A stretch of 64,000 nt of DNA from Sphingobacterium sp. UBA2700 (GCA_002354335.1 DELI01000008.1:8948-72947), one strand, 5' to 3'. Numbered from the stretch's first letter, positions 41,992-51,439 are shown. The notes: generated by a model from the letters alone, not told the origin. Numbers and translations: made by a program.

Positions 41992-42023
41992 AATTGGGAA
42001 GCACACATCTGTGCTTCCCAATT
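41992..42023 (+). other. Perfect 14-bp hairpin between nirK and nirV
   Basis: AATTGGGAAGCACA / TGTGCTTCCCAATT with a four-base CATC loop. No U tract follows (next bases CAATACA). It lies 6 nt after the nirK stop and 15 nt before the nirV ATG. It is more likely an mRNA stabiliser or processing site than a terminator. Confidence 0.8.
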
Positions 42024-42038
42024 CAATACAATGTTAAT

Positions 42039-42809
42039 ATGTTGAAGAAGCTAAAACAGATGTTGTATATTTCCTTTGGAATTGCTGTTTCATATACAGG
42101 ACATTCCCAAGAAATGGTGCTAATTAAGAAAGGGAGTTATACTCCTCTTTATGGTTCCGCTGATAAAAAACCTGTACAAGTTGCTTCATTTTATTTGGAT
42201 GTTTATCCGATAACCAATCAGCAATACTTAGATTTCCTGATTAAAAATAAAGCCTACACTAAATCTCAAATCAAAAGAATATTCGCAGATAAAAGCTATC
42301 TGAACTATTGGAAATCGGATCTGGATTTTGGGAATGCAAATCCTAAGTCCCCCATAACAAATGTGTCTTGGTATGCTGCCAAGAAATATTGCGAAAGTCG
42401 AGGAAAAAGATTAGCAACAATGGATGAGTGGGAGTATGCTGCGATGGCAGATGCAAGATCTTTTGATGCTAGAAATAAAAAATCATATAATCAATTCATT
42501 CTAAATTGGTATGAAACTCCGAAAACTTATAACAATGTAGTGGGCAGCACCTTCAAAAATTACTGGGGAGTCTACGACCTACATGGTTTGGTTTGGGAAT
42601 GGACATCTGATTTTAACAGTATCTTTTTGACTGGTGAGTCAAGGAAGGATAAAGGTGAAGATGGGAATTTGTTCTGTGGTGGAGCATCTGTAAATGCAAG
42701 CGATTTAATGAATTATGCTGCTTTTATGCGTTATGCTTTTAGAGGAAGTATGAAGGCAGCTTACACCAGCAGAAATTTAGGGTTTCGATGTGCAAGGGAT
42801 ATAAAATGA
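42039..42809 (+). CDS. nirV: Formylglycine-generating-enzyme-like protein, NirV type
   Basis: 256 residues with a signal peptide (to about residue 22, TGHSQ) and a FGE-sulfatase/SUMF1 domain: MVLIKKGSYTPLYG, FYLDVYPITNQQYLDF, PITNVSWYAAKKYCESRGKRLATMDEWEYAA, YDLHGLVWEWTSDF and RNLGFRCARD. Genes of this fold next to nirK are called nirV; their function in nitrite reduction is not known. I start at ATG 42039. An upstream TTG (41994) lies inside the left arm of the hairpin and would put 15 extra residues before the signal peptide. It is 6 nt upstream of the SCO gene. Confidence 0.85.
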   Translation: MLKKLKQMLYISFGIAVSYTGHSQEMVLIKKGSYTPLYGSADKKPVQVASFYLDVYPITNQQYLDFLIKNKAYTKSQIKRIFADKSYLNYWKSDLDFGNANPKSPITNVSWYAAKKYCESRGKRLATMDEWEYAAMADARSFDARNKKSYNQFILNWYETPKTYNNVVGSTFKNYWGVYDLHGLVWEWTSDFNSIFLTGESRKDKGEDGNLFCGGASVNASDLMNYAAFMRYAFRGSMKAAYTSRNLGFRCARDIK

Positions 42810-42815
42810 TTAATT

Positions 42816-43430
42816 ATGAAGATTAATAAGTTAATAATATATGGCTGTTGTGGAATACTGATGCTAGGATGTAAGAGTAGCACAAAAGATGAAACTGTAG
42901 AAAAAAAACAAGCTATTCTTACGGAAAATCTTTCCGATCTGTCGGTTTATAATTTACCTTCAAATTGGACGGATCAACATGCTAATCAAATGCAATTGCA
43001 GGATCTGAGGGGAAACATTGTGGTCGTGGCCATGATTTACACGTCTTGTCAAGCGGCATGCCCTCGATTGGTTGCAGATATGCGACACATTGAAAAAACG
43101 GTAAATTCTAAAGCCAAATCGAAAATTAAATATCTCCTGGTCAGTATAGACCCTCAAGTGGATACGCCGGAAAGGTTAAAGAAGTTTTCCATTGATAATG
43201 AAATGGATGGCGAACAATGGCTTTTTCTCCGATCAAATGAGGAGGATACGAGAGAATTTGCGGCAACATTGGCGGTCAATTATAAAAAGATTTCACCAGT
43301 TGATTTTTCGCATTCCAATATTATAAGCTTATTCAACGAAGATGGAGAGTTGATCTATCAACAGGAGGGTTTAGGCGTCGATTATGCTCCAACAATCAAA
43401 GCAATCGAAGAGGCTGCGAATAAGCTTTAA
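42816..43430 (+). CDS. SCO1/SenC-family copper chaperone lipoprotein
   Basis: 204 residues with a lipoprotein signal (GILMLGCKSS) and a thioredoxin fold. The copper-binding pair is in YTSCQAACPRL (CxxxC), and the third ligand histidine is in VDFSHSNIISLF near residue 165. SCO proteins load copper into cytochrome oxidases and are also found with nirK. Here it is the third gene of the nir cluster, so copper delivery to NirK is the likely role, with the cbb3 oxidase as an alternative client. Confidence 0.92.
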   Translation: MKINKLIIYGCCGILMLGCKSSTKDETVEKKQAILTENLSDLSVYNLPSNWTDQHANQMQLQDLRGNIVVVAMIYTSCQAACPRLVADMRHIEKTVNSKAKSKIKYLLVSIDPQVDTPERLKKFSIDNEMDGEQWLFLRSNEEDTREFAATLAVNYKKISPVDFSHSNIISLFNEDGELIYQQEGLGVDYAPTIKAIEEAANKL

Positions 43431-43470
43431 AACAAATTTCACCAATTCTAATACTTTGCTTGAGCAAAAA

Positions 43471-43500
43471 AGAAGGGGCTGTCTTTTGAACAGCCCCTCT
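43471..43500. terminator. Bidirectional intrinsic terminator
   Basis: AGGGGCTGT...ACAGCCCCT with A-rich left and T/C-rich right flanks, between the convergent SCO and OmpA-family genes. Confidence 0.8.
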
Positions 43501-43527
43501 CTATTTAATTTGTAGTTTTAGTTATTC

Positions 43528-44856
43528 CTAGTAAAGGGTAAACTCAACACGTCTGTTTTGCTGACGGCCTTCTGCAGTCTTGTTTGTAGCGATTGGTTGG
43601 TTTGGACCATAACCTGTAGCCTCAATACGAGAAGCGTTTGCACCTTTAGATACTAAGTATGATTTTACGGATTCAGCACGCTCTTTCGATAAACGCAAGT
43701 TAGTTTGCATTGAACCAGTATTGTCTGTGTGACCAGCTAATTTCAAGCTGAAGTTTTTCTCGATCAATAAAGCAGCAACTCTGTTTAATGATTCGTAAGA
43801 AGTAGAACGGATTGTCGCTTTACCTAAGTCAAATTCTAAGTTTTTGATGGCTTCATCAACTACTTTTCTATCTTCTTCAGTCACTACGATTTTCTCTACT
43901 ACTTTAGTTTCGTGTTTCATCTCAGGAAGTGGACATCCAGCTCCATCAACTTTTACACCTGCAGGTGTATTTGGACATTTGTCGAATTTGTTAGCAACAC
44001 CGTCGCCATCATCATCTTTCAAATCGTTGCTGATACCTGATAATTCTGATTTTAAAGCTTCGTTAGATGCTACTAATGCATCACGCTCTGCTTTTAACTC
44101 ATCATATTTCTTAACCATAGTAGCTACTGGGTTACTGTTACCTAAGTAAGGTTTGCTACCATCGCCAAGCGCGATTTCTAAACCAGCGTGTGCATACGAG
44201 AACAAGTCGTTTTTGTATTGACCTCCGCGTACTCCATCGAAGTCTTGGTTAGCCCAATTCAACTGGTATCCTAAGTCGATGTTAATTCCTTTTGCTACCG
44301 CAAATTTGAAACCTGCGTCGATAGGAACGTATAATTTGGTTTGTGAATCAGCAGTTGATGCAGTTCCGTCAACCGTAGTAGTTGTTTCGAAGTTTAATGC
44401 ACCAAGACCAATTGAAGCGTAAGGCTTGATAATGCTGTTGAAGAATCTCCAGTTTGTGTTCGCTAATGTGAACTCTCCTGATAAAGCAGCAGACCAAGGC
44501 ATTTTCGTTTCGAATGCAGATACTGTACCTGCGGCAGCATCTTCGTTTGTACCTGAAACTTTACCGCCTAGGTATTGTGCTTTTAAACCGAAAGAAGGTG
44601 AGATTTGTTTTTTGATGTAAGCACTGTATCCTACATTGTGGTCTAACTTGTCAAATCCTGCTCTGTTGAAACCGAAGATGTTAGATTGGTTTAACAATCC
44701 TGCGTTCACTCCAATAGACCAAGTTCTGTATTCTGATGATGATCCAAGAGGTGTAGTTCCCTCTACTGTTGTGGTGTTTTGTTGAGCAAAAGCTGTTGAG
44801 GTAATAAGTCCTGCTACAGCAAATAGGCTAGCTTTTTTTAAGTAATTTGTTTTCAT
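43528..44856 (-). CDS. OmpA/OprF-family outer-membrane protein
   Basis: 442 residues: signal peptide (ending AFAQQ), N-terminal eight-stranded barrel (to about residue 215), a coiled segment, a thrombospondin-type-3 calcium repeat (DDDGDGVANKFDKCPNTPAG) and the peptidoglycan-binding OmpA domain (LAGHTDNTGSMQTNLRLSKERAESVKSYL, QNRRVEFTLY). It links outer membrane and cell wall and is usually abundant. The start is ATG 44856, giving the usual MKTNYLKK signal; eight codons upstream is another possible start. An inverted repeat lies in its 5' region. Confidence 0.95.
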   Translation of the reverse strand: MKTNYLKKASLFAVAGLITSTAFAQQNTTTVEGTTPLGSSSEYRTWSIGVNAGLLNQSNIFGFNRAGFDKLDHNVGYSAYIKKQISPSFGLKAQYLGGKVSGTNEDAAAGTVSAFETKMPWSAALSGEFTLANTNWRFFNSIIKPYASIGLGALNFETTTTVDGTASTADSQTKLYVPIDAGFKFAVAKGINIDLGYQLNWANQDFDGVRGGQYKNDLFSYAHAGLEIALGDGSKPYLGNSNPVATMVKKYDELKAERDALVASNEALKSELSGISNDLKDDDGDGVANKFDKCPNTPAGVKVDGAGCPLPEMKHETKVVEKIVVTEEDRKVVDEAIKNLEFDLGKATIRSTSYESLNRVAALLIEKNFSLKLAGHTDNTGSMQTNLRLSKERAESVKSYLVSKGANASRIEATGYGPNQPIATNKTAEGRQQNRRVEFTLY

Positions 44857-44895
44857 GTGACTAAATTTTACACTTGCCACAAAGTAGGCAAATTT

Positions 44896-44921
44896 GTTGC
44901 CAAAACTTACGTCTTGGCAAC
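44896..44921. other. Inverted repeat in the ompA-like leader
   Basis: GTTGCCAAAAC-TTAC-GTCTTGGCAAC, ten of eleven positions paired. It lies 40 nt upstream of the porin start, in the spacer after the universal stress gene, without a T tract. It may be an mRNA-stabilising leader hairpin. Confidence 0.5.
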
Positions 44922-44967
44922 ACTTGATTACATATGCTGTAAAATTTGTAGCGTCAATGTAGCTGTA

Positions 44968-45831
44968 TTAGGCTTTTTCAGGAAGTACTCGTGCGAAGAA
45001 AGTAGGTAATTTAATGTCAAACGCAAGTTTCTTAACTACATTTGCCTCAGTAAGTTGGCGGAAAACGCTCTTGCGGCTTTTTGTCAATAAAAGGATGTCT
45101 ACTTGTTCATCAATTAAAACGGAAGTCACCGCTTGTGCGACGCTTTCTTTTTGGCGCATAAATAGGGATTGCGGCTTGATGATGTAGGTAATATCGGATA
45201 TGCCTAGTTCGTTTTCTATACGGTTTATAAAGTTTTTGAAATCCGCGTCTATATCTTTGATCTCTCTATCCTTCACATTCACGTGGATCAATACCAGTTC
45301 GAAGTCCTTTTGGAATAGCGGGAATGACTGGCTCAAACATGTTAATTCAGCGTCCTTAAAATTACATAATAAGGCTACGCGATCTTTTTTAAATTTCGTT
45401 GCCTCTAAAGGAACCGCCAGGAGTGGTGTTCTCGTGTTTAGGATCGTATCATAGGTGTTGCTGCCAATGAAGATAGCTTCCATGCCTGATGCCCCTTTTG
45501 TACCCATAACCACAGCATCGTAAGACTCTGCATTGGTAATCTTCTTGATTTCATCGTATAAATTACCATCCCGGAACAGCGCTGTGGCCTGTACTCCCGG
45601 ATAATTATTGTCAATCTCTGCAATGATGTTTTTCATATCGCGTTCAGCCATCGGAACGCGAGGGTCTTTCAATGCAGGGTCATTTTGAGCATTCGCGTAA
45701 ATATTTGTATGGTCTGCAAATACATGGAGTAGGTCTAAGGACTGCCCTGATTGTTTGGCAATCTGGCATGCATATTTTACAGCAGCGGCTGAATATTCCG
45801 AAAAATCTATAGGTATTAATAATTTGCTCAT
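44968..45831 (-). CDS. Universal stress protein, tandem domains
   Basis: 287 residues formed by two UspA-type domains. The first has LLIPIDFSEYSAAAVKYACQIA and VVMGTKGASGMEAIFIGSNT, an ATP-binding G-2x-G-9x-G-S/T-like motif. The second is more divergent. Such proteins respond to starvation, hypoxia and similar stresses in the cytoplasm. It starts 19 nt after a related gene and before the porin gene, so the two usp genes are an operon. In a bacterium with cbb3 and nirK genes, expression under low oxygen is plausible but unproven. Confidence 0.9.
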   Translation of the reverse strand: MSKLLIPIDFSEYSAAAVKYACQIAKQSGQSLDLLHVFADHTNIYANAQNDPALKDPRVPMAERDMKNIIAEIDNNYPGVQATALFRDGNLYDEIKKITNAESYDAVVMGTKGASGMEAIFIGSNTYDTILNTRTPLLAVPLEATKFKKDRVALLCNFKDAELTCLSQSFPLFQKDFELVLIHVNVKDREIKDIDADFKNFINRIENELGISDITYIIKPQSLFMRQKESVAQAVTSVLIDEQVDILLLTKSRKSVFRQLTEANVVKKLAFDIKLPTFFARVLPEKA

Positions 45832-45850
45832 GATTTCAATATGTTGAATG

Positions 45851-46684
45851 TTATATTTTGTCGAAAAATGCAGGTTTGTTTATTTCTAGCGCAATAGCCT
45901 TGGATACGGAGCTTGTAAATAAGCGCTCAAAGAATGTTTTGCGGCTTGGGGTTACCAAGATGACATCTGGATTAATATCTTGAATCAGCTTCTCCACGAC
46001 CTCCGATACGCTGTCCAACTCTTCATCATCTTTCTGTACCGGTTCAGCATAGCTCATGACCTCATCTACTTGCGTCATCTCTTTAATGTTGTATGCCCAG
46101 TTATTTAACGTGTCTAATACATTTTCACGCTTTTGACTTGGCTTATATACATGGATGAGCGAAAGGGAGTTCGTTTCGTCTACCAAACGCAGATATTCTT
46201 TCAAAGTATCTAACTCTTCATGCTTGAAGTTTGTCAACAATGCGATATGATTGCTTTGGAAGTGATACGCTTCATTCGGAACAACCACAACGGGGATGCT
46301 AGATTTCGCGGCAACAGCCATGGTCGTACTACCCCAATAAACAGATTTTGTTTTGCTTGCACCGGAAGCCCCCATAATGATGAGGTCGAATTTGCCGGAA
46401 TTGGACATCTCCGCAAGCTTATCTACGATGAGTGCTCTGGAACATTCGCTGTAGAAATCAACTGCCGGAAATTGATCTACTAACTTATCTTTTAGCTCAG
46501 CTATCAAAAGGTCTGCTTTCAAGATAGGGTCAGTCAAATCGTCCTCACTAGCATCACCTACAGATGAGGTGGTATAGCAGTGTAGCAACAAGATATCGGC
46601 ATTTCTTTTTGTAGCAAGTTCACAGGCATAAAGAGCCGCAAATTCCGAGTTTTTGGAAAAATCGGTAGGGACAATAATCGTCAT
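45851..46684 (-). CDS. Universal stress protein, tandem domains
   Basis: 277 residues with the same two-domain layout as its neighbour: TIIVPTDFSKNSEFAALYACELA at the start and LIIMGASGASKTKSVYWGSTTM as nucleotide-binding motif in domain 1. It is about as long as the next gene but clearly diverged from it, so the pair is an old duplication. It is the first gene of the pair, divergent from alaS. Confidence 0.9.
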   Translation of the reverse strand: MTIIVPTDFSKNSEFAALYACELATKRNADILLLHCYTTSSVGDASEDDLTDPILKADLLIAELKDKLVDQFPAVDFYSECSRALIVDKLAEMSNSGKFDLIIMGASGASKTKSVYWGSTTMAVAAKSSIPVVVVPNEAYHFQSNHIALLTNFKHEELDTLKEYLRLVDETNSLSLIHVYKPSQKRENVLDTLNNWAYNIKEMTQVDEVMSYAEPVQKDDEELDSVSEVVEKLIQDINPDVILVTPSRKTFFERLFTSSVSKAIALEINKPAFFDKI

Positions 46685-46791
46685 CTTTTTGATTTATTGA
46701 GTTGTTCTTTATTAAGAATATAAATTTACTAAAAATATCGGTGATTATGACAAAAGTTGGTTTTTAAGACTCTTTTAACGTCAATTTTGAC

Positions 46792-46799
46792 TAAGTTTG
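46792..46799 (+). promoter_or_regulatory. Putative -7 element TAAGTTTG of alaS
   Basis: Exact TAnnTTTG match 23 nt before the alaS ATG. No clear -33 TTG at 19-21 nt. Confidence 0.5.
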
Positions 46800-46822
46800 C
46801 AAGTAAAATATTTACGAAATAG

Positions 46823-49438
46823 ATGACTAGCAGAGAAATACGCCAGGCTTTTTTAGATTTTTTCAAGAGTAAGGGACATCAGATCGTTCCATCCGCTCCA
46901 GTGGTAGTTAAAAACGACCCTACATTAATGTTTACTAACGCTGGGATGAACCAGTTTAAGGATTTGTTTTTAGGAGAGGCCGCGATCAAATATCCGCGTG
47001 TGGCAGACACACAACGATGTCTGCGTGTTTCTGGTAAGCATAATGACTTAGAAGAGGTGGGGATTGATACTTACCACCACACCTTGTTTGAGATGCTTGG
47101 AAACTGGTCATTTGGTGACTATTTTAAAAAGGAAGCAATTGAATGGGCGTGGGAGCTTTTGACGGAAGTCTTTAAACTCGATAAATCCCGTCTTTATGTG
47201 ACGATTTTTGAGGGCGATGCGACCGAAGGTTTGCAGCGCGACATGGAGGCTTTTGATCTATGGAAGGCATTGATTGCTGAGGATAGAATATTGCTAGGAA
47301 ATAAAAAGGATAATTTCTGGGAGATGGGCGACACAGGACCATGTGGGCCATGTTCGGAAATTCACTACGATATGCGTTCCGACGAAGAGCGCGCGAAAGT
47401 TAAAGGTCAGGACCTGGTGAATGCGGACGATCCGCAGGTAATCGAAATCTGGAACCTGGTATTTATGCAATTCAACCGTCTTAAAGATAAATCTTTGAAG
47501 TCACTTCCTGCGAAGCATGTGGATACAGGAATGGGCTTTGAGCGTTTGGTTCGTTGTATTCAAGGGAAGACTTCTAACTACGACACGGATGTGTTCCAAC
47601 CATTAATCCAATACATCGCGGAAAAATCAGGGATTGCTTATGGCGCTGATGAGAAAACTGATATTGCCATGCGTGTGCTGTCGGATCATATTCGTGCGGT
47701 AAGCTTCGCTATTGCCGACGGACAATTGCCATCGAATAATAAAGCGGGCTATGTAATCCGCCGTATTCTAAGAAGAGCGGTGCGTTATGCTTATACATTC
47801 TTGAACTTTAAATCACCATTTATCCATGAGTTAGTTCCGGTATTAGCGGAGCAATTTAAAGGCGTATTTGATGAACTATATAGCCAACAAGATTTCGTAG
47901 AGAAGGTGGTGTTGGAAGAGGAAGTTTCCTTCCTACGTACTTTGACGACGGGTATTCAGCGATTTGAAAACTATGTTGTTAATCAACCTTCAATCGATGG
48001 CAACTTCGCATTCGAATTGTTTGATACTTATGGTTTCCCAATCGACTTAACGGAATTGCTGGCTCGTGAGCAAGGCTTGACAGTGGATATGACTGGATTT
48101 GAGCAGGCATTGTTAGCTCAAAAAGAGCGCTCGCGTGCAGCTACTGCCATTGATACAGGTGACTGGGTTATTGTATCTGATAATCAAGATACCGAATTCG
48201 TAGGTTATGATGTGCTCACCGCTCAGACTGAGATCGTGAAATATCGCAAGGTTTCTGCGAAAGGTAAAGATCAGTTTCAATTGGTGTTATCCGAAACTCC
48301 GTTCTATGCAGAGGGAGGTGGTCAGGTTGGAGATACCGGCTATCTACGTTCTTTAGATACAAACGAGAAGATTTCCATTGTTGATACCAAGAAAGAGAAT
48401 GGACTTATTATTCATTTCGTTAATCAATTGCCAACTGTATTAACAGGGGAGTTCGAAGCGGTCGTAAATGCCGCGAAGCGTAAAGATACCGAAGCGAATC
48501 ACTCCGCAACCCACTTATTGCATGCTGCTTTAAAGCAGGTTTTAGGTGAGCATGTGAATCAAAAAGGTTCATTAGTATCGCCGGATGTGCTGCGTTTTGA
48601 TATCTCTCATTTCGCAAAGATGACCTATGAGGAAATCAAGGCAGTAGAGGATATCGTTAATGCGAAGATCCGCGAGGATATTTCGCTGAAGGAAGAGCGT
48701 AATCTTCCTTATCAACAAGCCATAGAGTCTGGTGTAACGGCATTATTTGGAGAGAAATATGGTGATCATGTACGTGTAATTACCTTTGATGATAAATACT
48801 CCAAAGAACTTTGCGGAGGAACCCACGTTCGGGCTACTGGACAAATTGGTTTTTTTAAGATAGTTTCTGAATCGGCTGTAGCTGCTGGTGTTCGTCGTAT
48901 TGAAGCGATCACAGGAACTAAAGCACAGCAGGTAATTCGTGAATACTTTGAGTTAGTAGATCACATGAGAGGAATCTTAAACAATCCTAAGGACTTTGTT
49001 TCTGCAATGAGCAAAATCATTGATGAGAATAGTGCTTTGCGTAAGGAAATCGAGAAGAGCATCACAGAAAAATCATTAAAGATGCGTGCCGAATTAGAAT
49101 CGAAGTTCGAGCGTATTGGAGATATCAATTACCTGTCTGCGATTGTAGACTTGCCTAACGCTGATGCGGTTAAAACCTTAGCATTCGCATTGAAAGGTGC
49201 TGTTAATAATCTTTTCTTGGTATTAGGTGCTAATTTTGATGGCAAACCAAGTTTAACGGTTATGATTTCTGACGAGTTAGCGAAGTCAAATAATTTAAAC
49301 GCAGGCAACATTGTGCGCGAGCTAGCGAAGGAAATCCAAGGTGGTGGAGGTGGTCAGCCATTCTTCGCAACGGCGGGTGGAAAAAATAGTGCTGGTTTGC
49401 AAACAGCAATTGATCGTGCGAGAGAATTTGTAAAGTAA
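46823..49438 (+). CDS. alaS: Alanyl-tRNA synthetase
   Basis: 871 residues with the class II alanine synthetase layout: the catalytic core from IRQAFLDFFKSKGHQIVPSAPVV and MFTNAGMNQFKD, tRNA-recognition helices, the editing domain with HSATHLLHAAL and CGGTHVRATGQIG (zinc-binding histidines and cysteine), and a C-terminal DHHA1/C-Ala domain rich in glycines (GGGGGQPFFATAGGK). It charges tRNA-Ala and edits serine and glycine mischarging. Length is normal. The TlpA gene starts 6 nt after it. Confidence 0.98.
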   Translation: MTSREIRQAFLDFFKSKGHQIVPSAPVVVKNDPTLMFTNAGMNQFKDLFLGEAAIKYPRVADTQRCLRVSGKHNDLEEVGIDTYHHTLFEMLGNWSFGDYFKKEAIEWAWELLTEVFKLDKSRLYVTIFEGDATEGLQRDMEAFDLWKALIAEDRILLGNKKDNFWEMGDTGPCGPCSEIHYDMRSDEERAKVKGQDLVNADDPQVIEIWNLVFMQFNRLKDKSLKSLPAKHVDTGMGFERLVRCIQGKTSNYDTDVFQPLIQYIAEKSGIAYGADEKTDIAMRVLSDHIRAVSFAIADGQLPSNNKAGYVIRRILRRAVRYAYTFLNFKSPFIHELVPVLAEQFKGVFDELYSQQDFVEKVVLEEEVSFLRTLTTGIQRFENYVVNQPSIDGNFAFELFDTYGFPIDLTELLAREQGLTVDMTGFEQALLAQKERSRAATAIDTGDWVIVSDNQDTEFVGYDVLTAQTEIVKYRKVSAKGKDQFQLVLSETPFYAEGGGQVGDTGYLRSLDTNEKISIVDTKKENGLIIHFVNQLPTVLTGEFEAVVNAAKRKDTEANHSATHLLHAALKQVLGEHVNQKGSLVSPDVLRFDISHFAKMTYEEIKAVEDIVNAKIREDISLKEERNLPYQQAIESGVTALFGEKYGDHVRVITFDDKYSKELCGGTHVRATGQIGFFKIVSESAVAAGVRRIEAITGTKAQQVIREYFELVDHMRGILNNPKDFVSAMSKIIDENSALRKEIEKSITEKSLKMRAELESKFERIGDINYLSAIVDLPNADAVKTLAFALKGAVNNLFLVLGANFDGKPSLTVMISDELAKSNNLNAGNIVRELAKEIQGGGGGQPFFATAGGKNSAGLQTAIDRAREFVK

Positions 49439-49444
49439 AATATA

Positions 49445-50548
49445 ATGAGGAAGTCCGTATTACATATTTGTAGTTTGTTTTTAGCGGGAGGAATGTTTGC
49501 ATCCTGCGCTAATGATGCAAATATCCAGATAAAAGGCGTTATTGATAACCCGGGAAATGTGAAGGTGGTTAGTTTTTACGAGGGTGATCGTAAATTGGAT
49601 TCTACGTTTATTGCAGACGGTAACAGATTTAAGTTTGAAAGGCCGGCTACACAAGAGCGACTACTGACAGTGGCTGTTGGCAAGAACCGTTATCCGGTTA
49701 TTGTCGAACCTGGAAAAGCATTGACCTTTTCCGTGGATATGCAGCAACCTGAAAACTATACGGTGGAAGGATCAGAGTTATCGACAAAACTGAAAGACTT
49801 TGCAGCTTTAAAGGGACGTATCGATTTTGTTCGTGACTCCCTGCAGCAGGTATTTACGAAAGCGACAAGTGATTTAGGTGTCAACGAGATACAGAACCTC
49901 CGTTCGGAAATGCTTCAGAAGTTTGAACCTTTCTTTAAGGAATATGTGAAAGAATCCGTTGCGTTTGCTAATAAAAATCAGGATTTAGCAGGTTTTTATG
50001 TGATGAGTACCTTAGATCCGGAGATGGCCGAGCAAGAATTGATCAGTTATGCTGATGCGATAAAGGACAAATTCACCGATAATCGTTATGTCAATGATTT
50101 CAAAACAGAGGTGAATAAGCTTCGTAAATTAGCCATTGGACAGCCTGCGCCTGCATTGCAAGCATACACCAAAGATAATAAGTTGGTGAAACTTTCGGAT
50201 TTTAAGGGTAAGACGGTATTAGTTGATTTCTGGGCTTCTTGGTGCATGCCATGCCGTGAAGAAAACCCTAACATTGTTAAGCAATACCATAAATTCAAAG
50301 ACAAGAACTTTACGGTTCTTGGTGTTTCACTAGATAATAATCCGGGTCCCTGGATGCGCGCCATCGCAGACGATAAGCTAGAGTGGACAAATATTTCCGA
50401 CTTGCAAGCCTGGAGCTCGCCTTTGGTAATCGACTATCAAATCAAAGGGATTCCAACGTCTTATATCGTTGATGGTACAGGAAAGATAATTGCGAAGAAC
50501 TTAAGAGGTCAGGAATTAGAAGATTTTTTAACGAAAACCTTAAATTAA
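49445..50548 (+). CDS. TlpA-type disulfide reductase with DUF4369 domain
   Basis: 367 residues with a lipoprotein signal (GGMFASCAND). The N-terminal DUF4369 domain (about 25-130: IKGVIDNPGNVKVVSFYEG) is followed by a helical linker and a thioredoxin/TlpA domain (about 230-367) with active site DFWASWCMPCREENP and cis-proline segment IKGIPTSYIVD. It should be a periplasmic thiol reductase anchored to a membrane. It starts 6 nt after alaS and may be read through from it. Such proteins are numerous in Bacteroidetes, and their clients are mostly unknown. Confidence 0.93.
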   Translation: MRKSVLHICSLFLAGGMFASCANDANIQIKGVIDNPGNVKVVSFYEGDRKLDSTFIADGNRFKFERPATQERLLTVAVGKNRYPVIVEPGKALTFSVDMQQPENYTVEGSELSTKLKDFAALKGRIDFVRDSLQQVFTKATSDLGVNEIQNLRSEMLQKFEPFFKEYVKESVAFANKNQDLAGFYVMSTLDPEMAEQELISYADAIKDKFTDNRYVNDFKTEVNKLRKLAIGQPAPALQAYTKDNKLVKLSDFKGKTVLVDFWASWCMPCREENPNIVKQYHKFKDKNFTVLGVSLDNNPGPWMRAIADDKLEWTNISDLQAWSSPLVIDYQIKGIPTSYIVDGTGKIIAKNLRGQELEDFLTKTLN

Positions 50549-50652
50549 GAATAATGCATTGTTAAGTTATATTTAAGTGTTAACAATTATATAATATTTG
50601 ATTAACTTTATCTTATGATTAAGTACATAACTTAGCAAAAAAAATACATTAT

Positions 50653-51345
50653 ATGGCTAGTAAGCAGAAAATTCTAGTGGTTGACGATGAGGCAGACATT
50701 GTTGAATTGATTTCTTATAATTTAACCAAAGAGGGATACCAAGTTTACACCGCTGCTAACGGTAAAGAAGGAATAAAAGTTGCAAAGGAAGTTTATCCAG
50801 ATTTAATCATCTTGGATGTGATGATGCCAGAAATGGATGGTATCGAAGCTTGTCGTTTAATGCGTTCTATGCCTGAATTCAAACAAACGTTCATGGTTTT
50901 CTTAACAGCAAGAAGTGAGGAATATTCGGAGATTGCTGGATTCCATGTTGGTGCGGATGATTATATTGCAAAACCTATCAAGCCACGTGCGTTAATGAGC
51001 CGTATCAATGCCATCTTGCGTAGAAATACTTCGGAAGTTATTGATGATCAAACGAGCGATAAGCTAGAGATATCGGATTTAGTAATCGATCGCGACTCAT
51101 TCTTAGTTTATCGCGGAGAAGAAAAGTTCGTTTTAGCGAAAAAGGAATTTGAGCTTTTATATCTCTTGGCTTCCAAACCGAATAAAGTTTTTACGCGAGA
51201 GCAAATCCTGAAGGCAATATGGGAAGACTCGGTAGTGGTGACCAACCGTACTATCGACGTTCATATTCGTAAGCTACGTGAAAAGATTGGCGATAGCTAC
51301 GTCACAACCGTCAAAGGCGTAGGTTATAAATTCGAATTAAATTAA
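50653..51345 (+). CDS. OmpR/PhoB-family response regulator
   Basis: 230 residues: a receiver domain with the acidic pocket VVDDEADIV, the phosphate acceptor D55 in ILDVMMPEMDG, T in FLTAR and K in YIAKPIKP, followed by a winged-helix DNA-binding domain (KEFELLYLLASKPNKVFTREQIL, TIDVHIRKLREKIG). No histidine kinase gene is adjacent, so the partner is elsewhere. PhoB-like control is possible but not shown by the sequence. Followed by its own terminator. Confidence 0.93.
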   Translation: MASKQKILVVDDEADIVELISYNLTKEGYQVYTAANGKEGIKVAKEVYPDLIILDVMMPEMDGIEACRLMRSMPEFKQTFMVFLTARSEEYSEIAGFHVGADDYIAKPIKPRALMSRINAILRRNTSEVIDDQTSDKLEISDLVIDRDSFLVYRGEEKFVLAKKEFELLYLLASKPNKVFTREQILKAIWEDSVVVTNRTIDVHIRKLREKIGDSYVTTVKGVGYKFELN

Positions 51346-51363
51346 CACAAACTTAATTATTAT

Positions 51364-51394
51364 AAAGCCGGACTTGGTCCGGTTTTTGTTTTTT
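51364..51394 (+). terminator. Intrinsic terminator after the response regulator
   Basis: GCCGGAC-TTG-GTCCGGT with a three-base loop and a TTTTTGTTTTTT tract. Confidence 0.88.
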
Positions 51395-51409
51395 ATGGCA
51401 GTCAATCGA

Positions 51410-51439
51410 TTGCGTTGATTGTTATTATCTCTATATTTG
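51410..51439 (+). promoter_or_regulatory. glmS promoter
   Basis: TTG (51410-51412), 19 nt, TATATTTG (51432-51439), about 40 nt before the glmS ATG. I see no glmS-type ribozyme core in this short leader. Confidence 0.7.
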
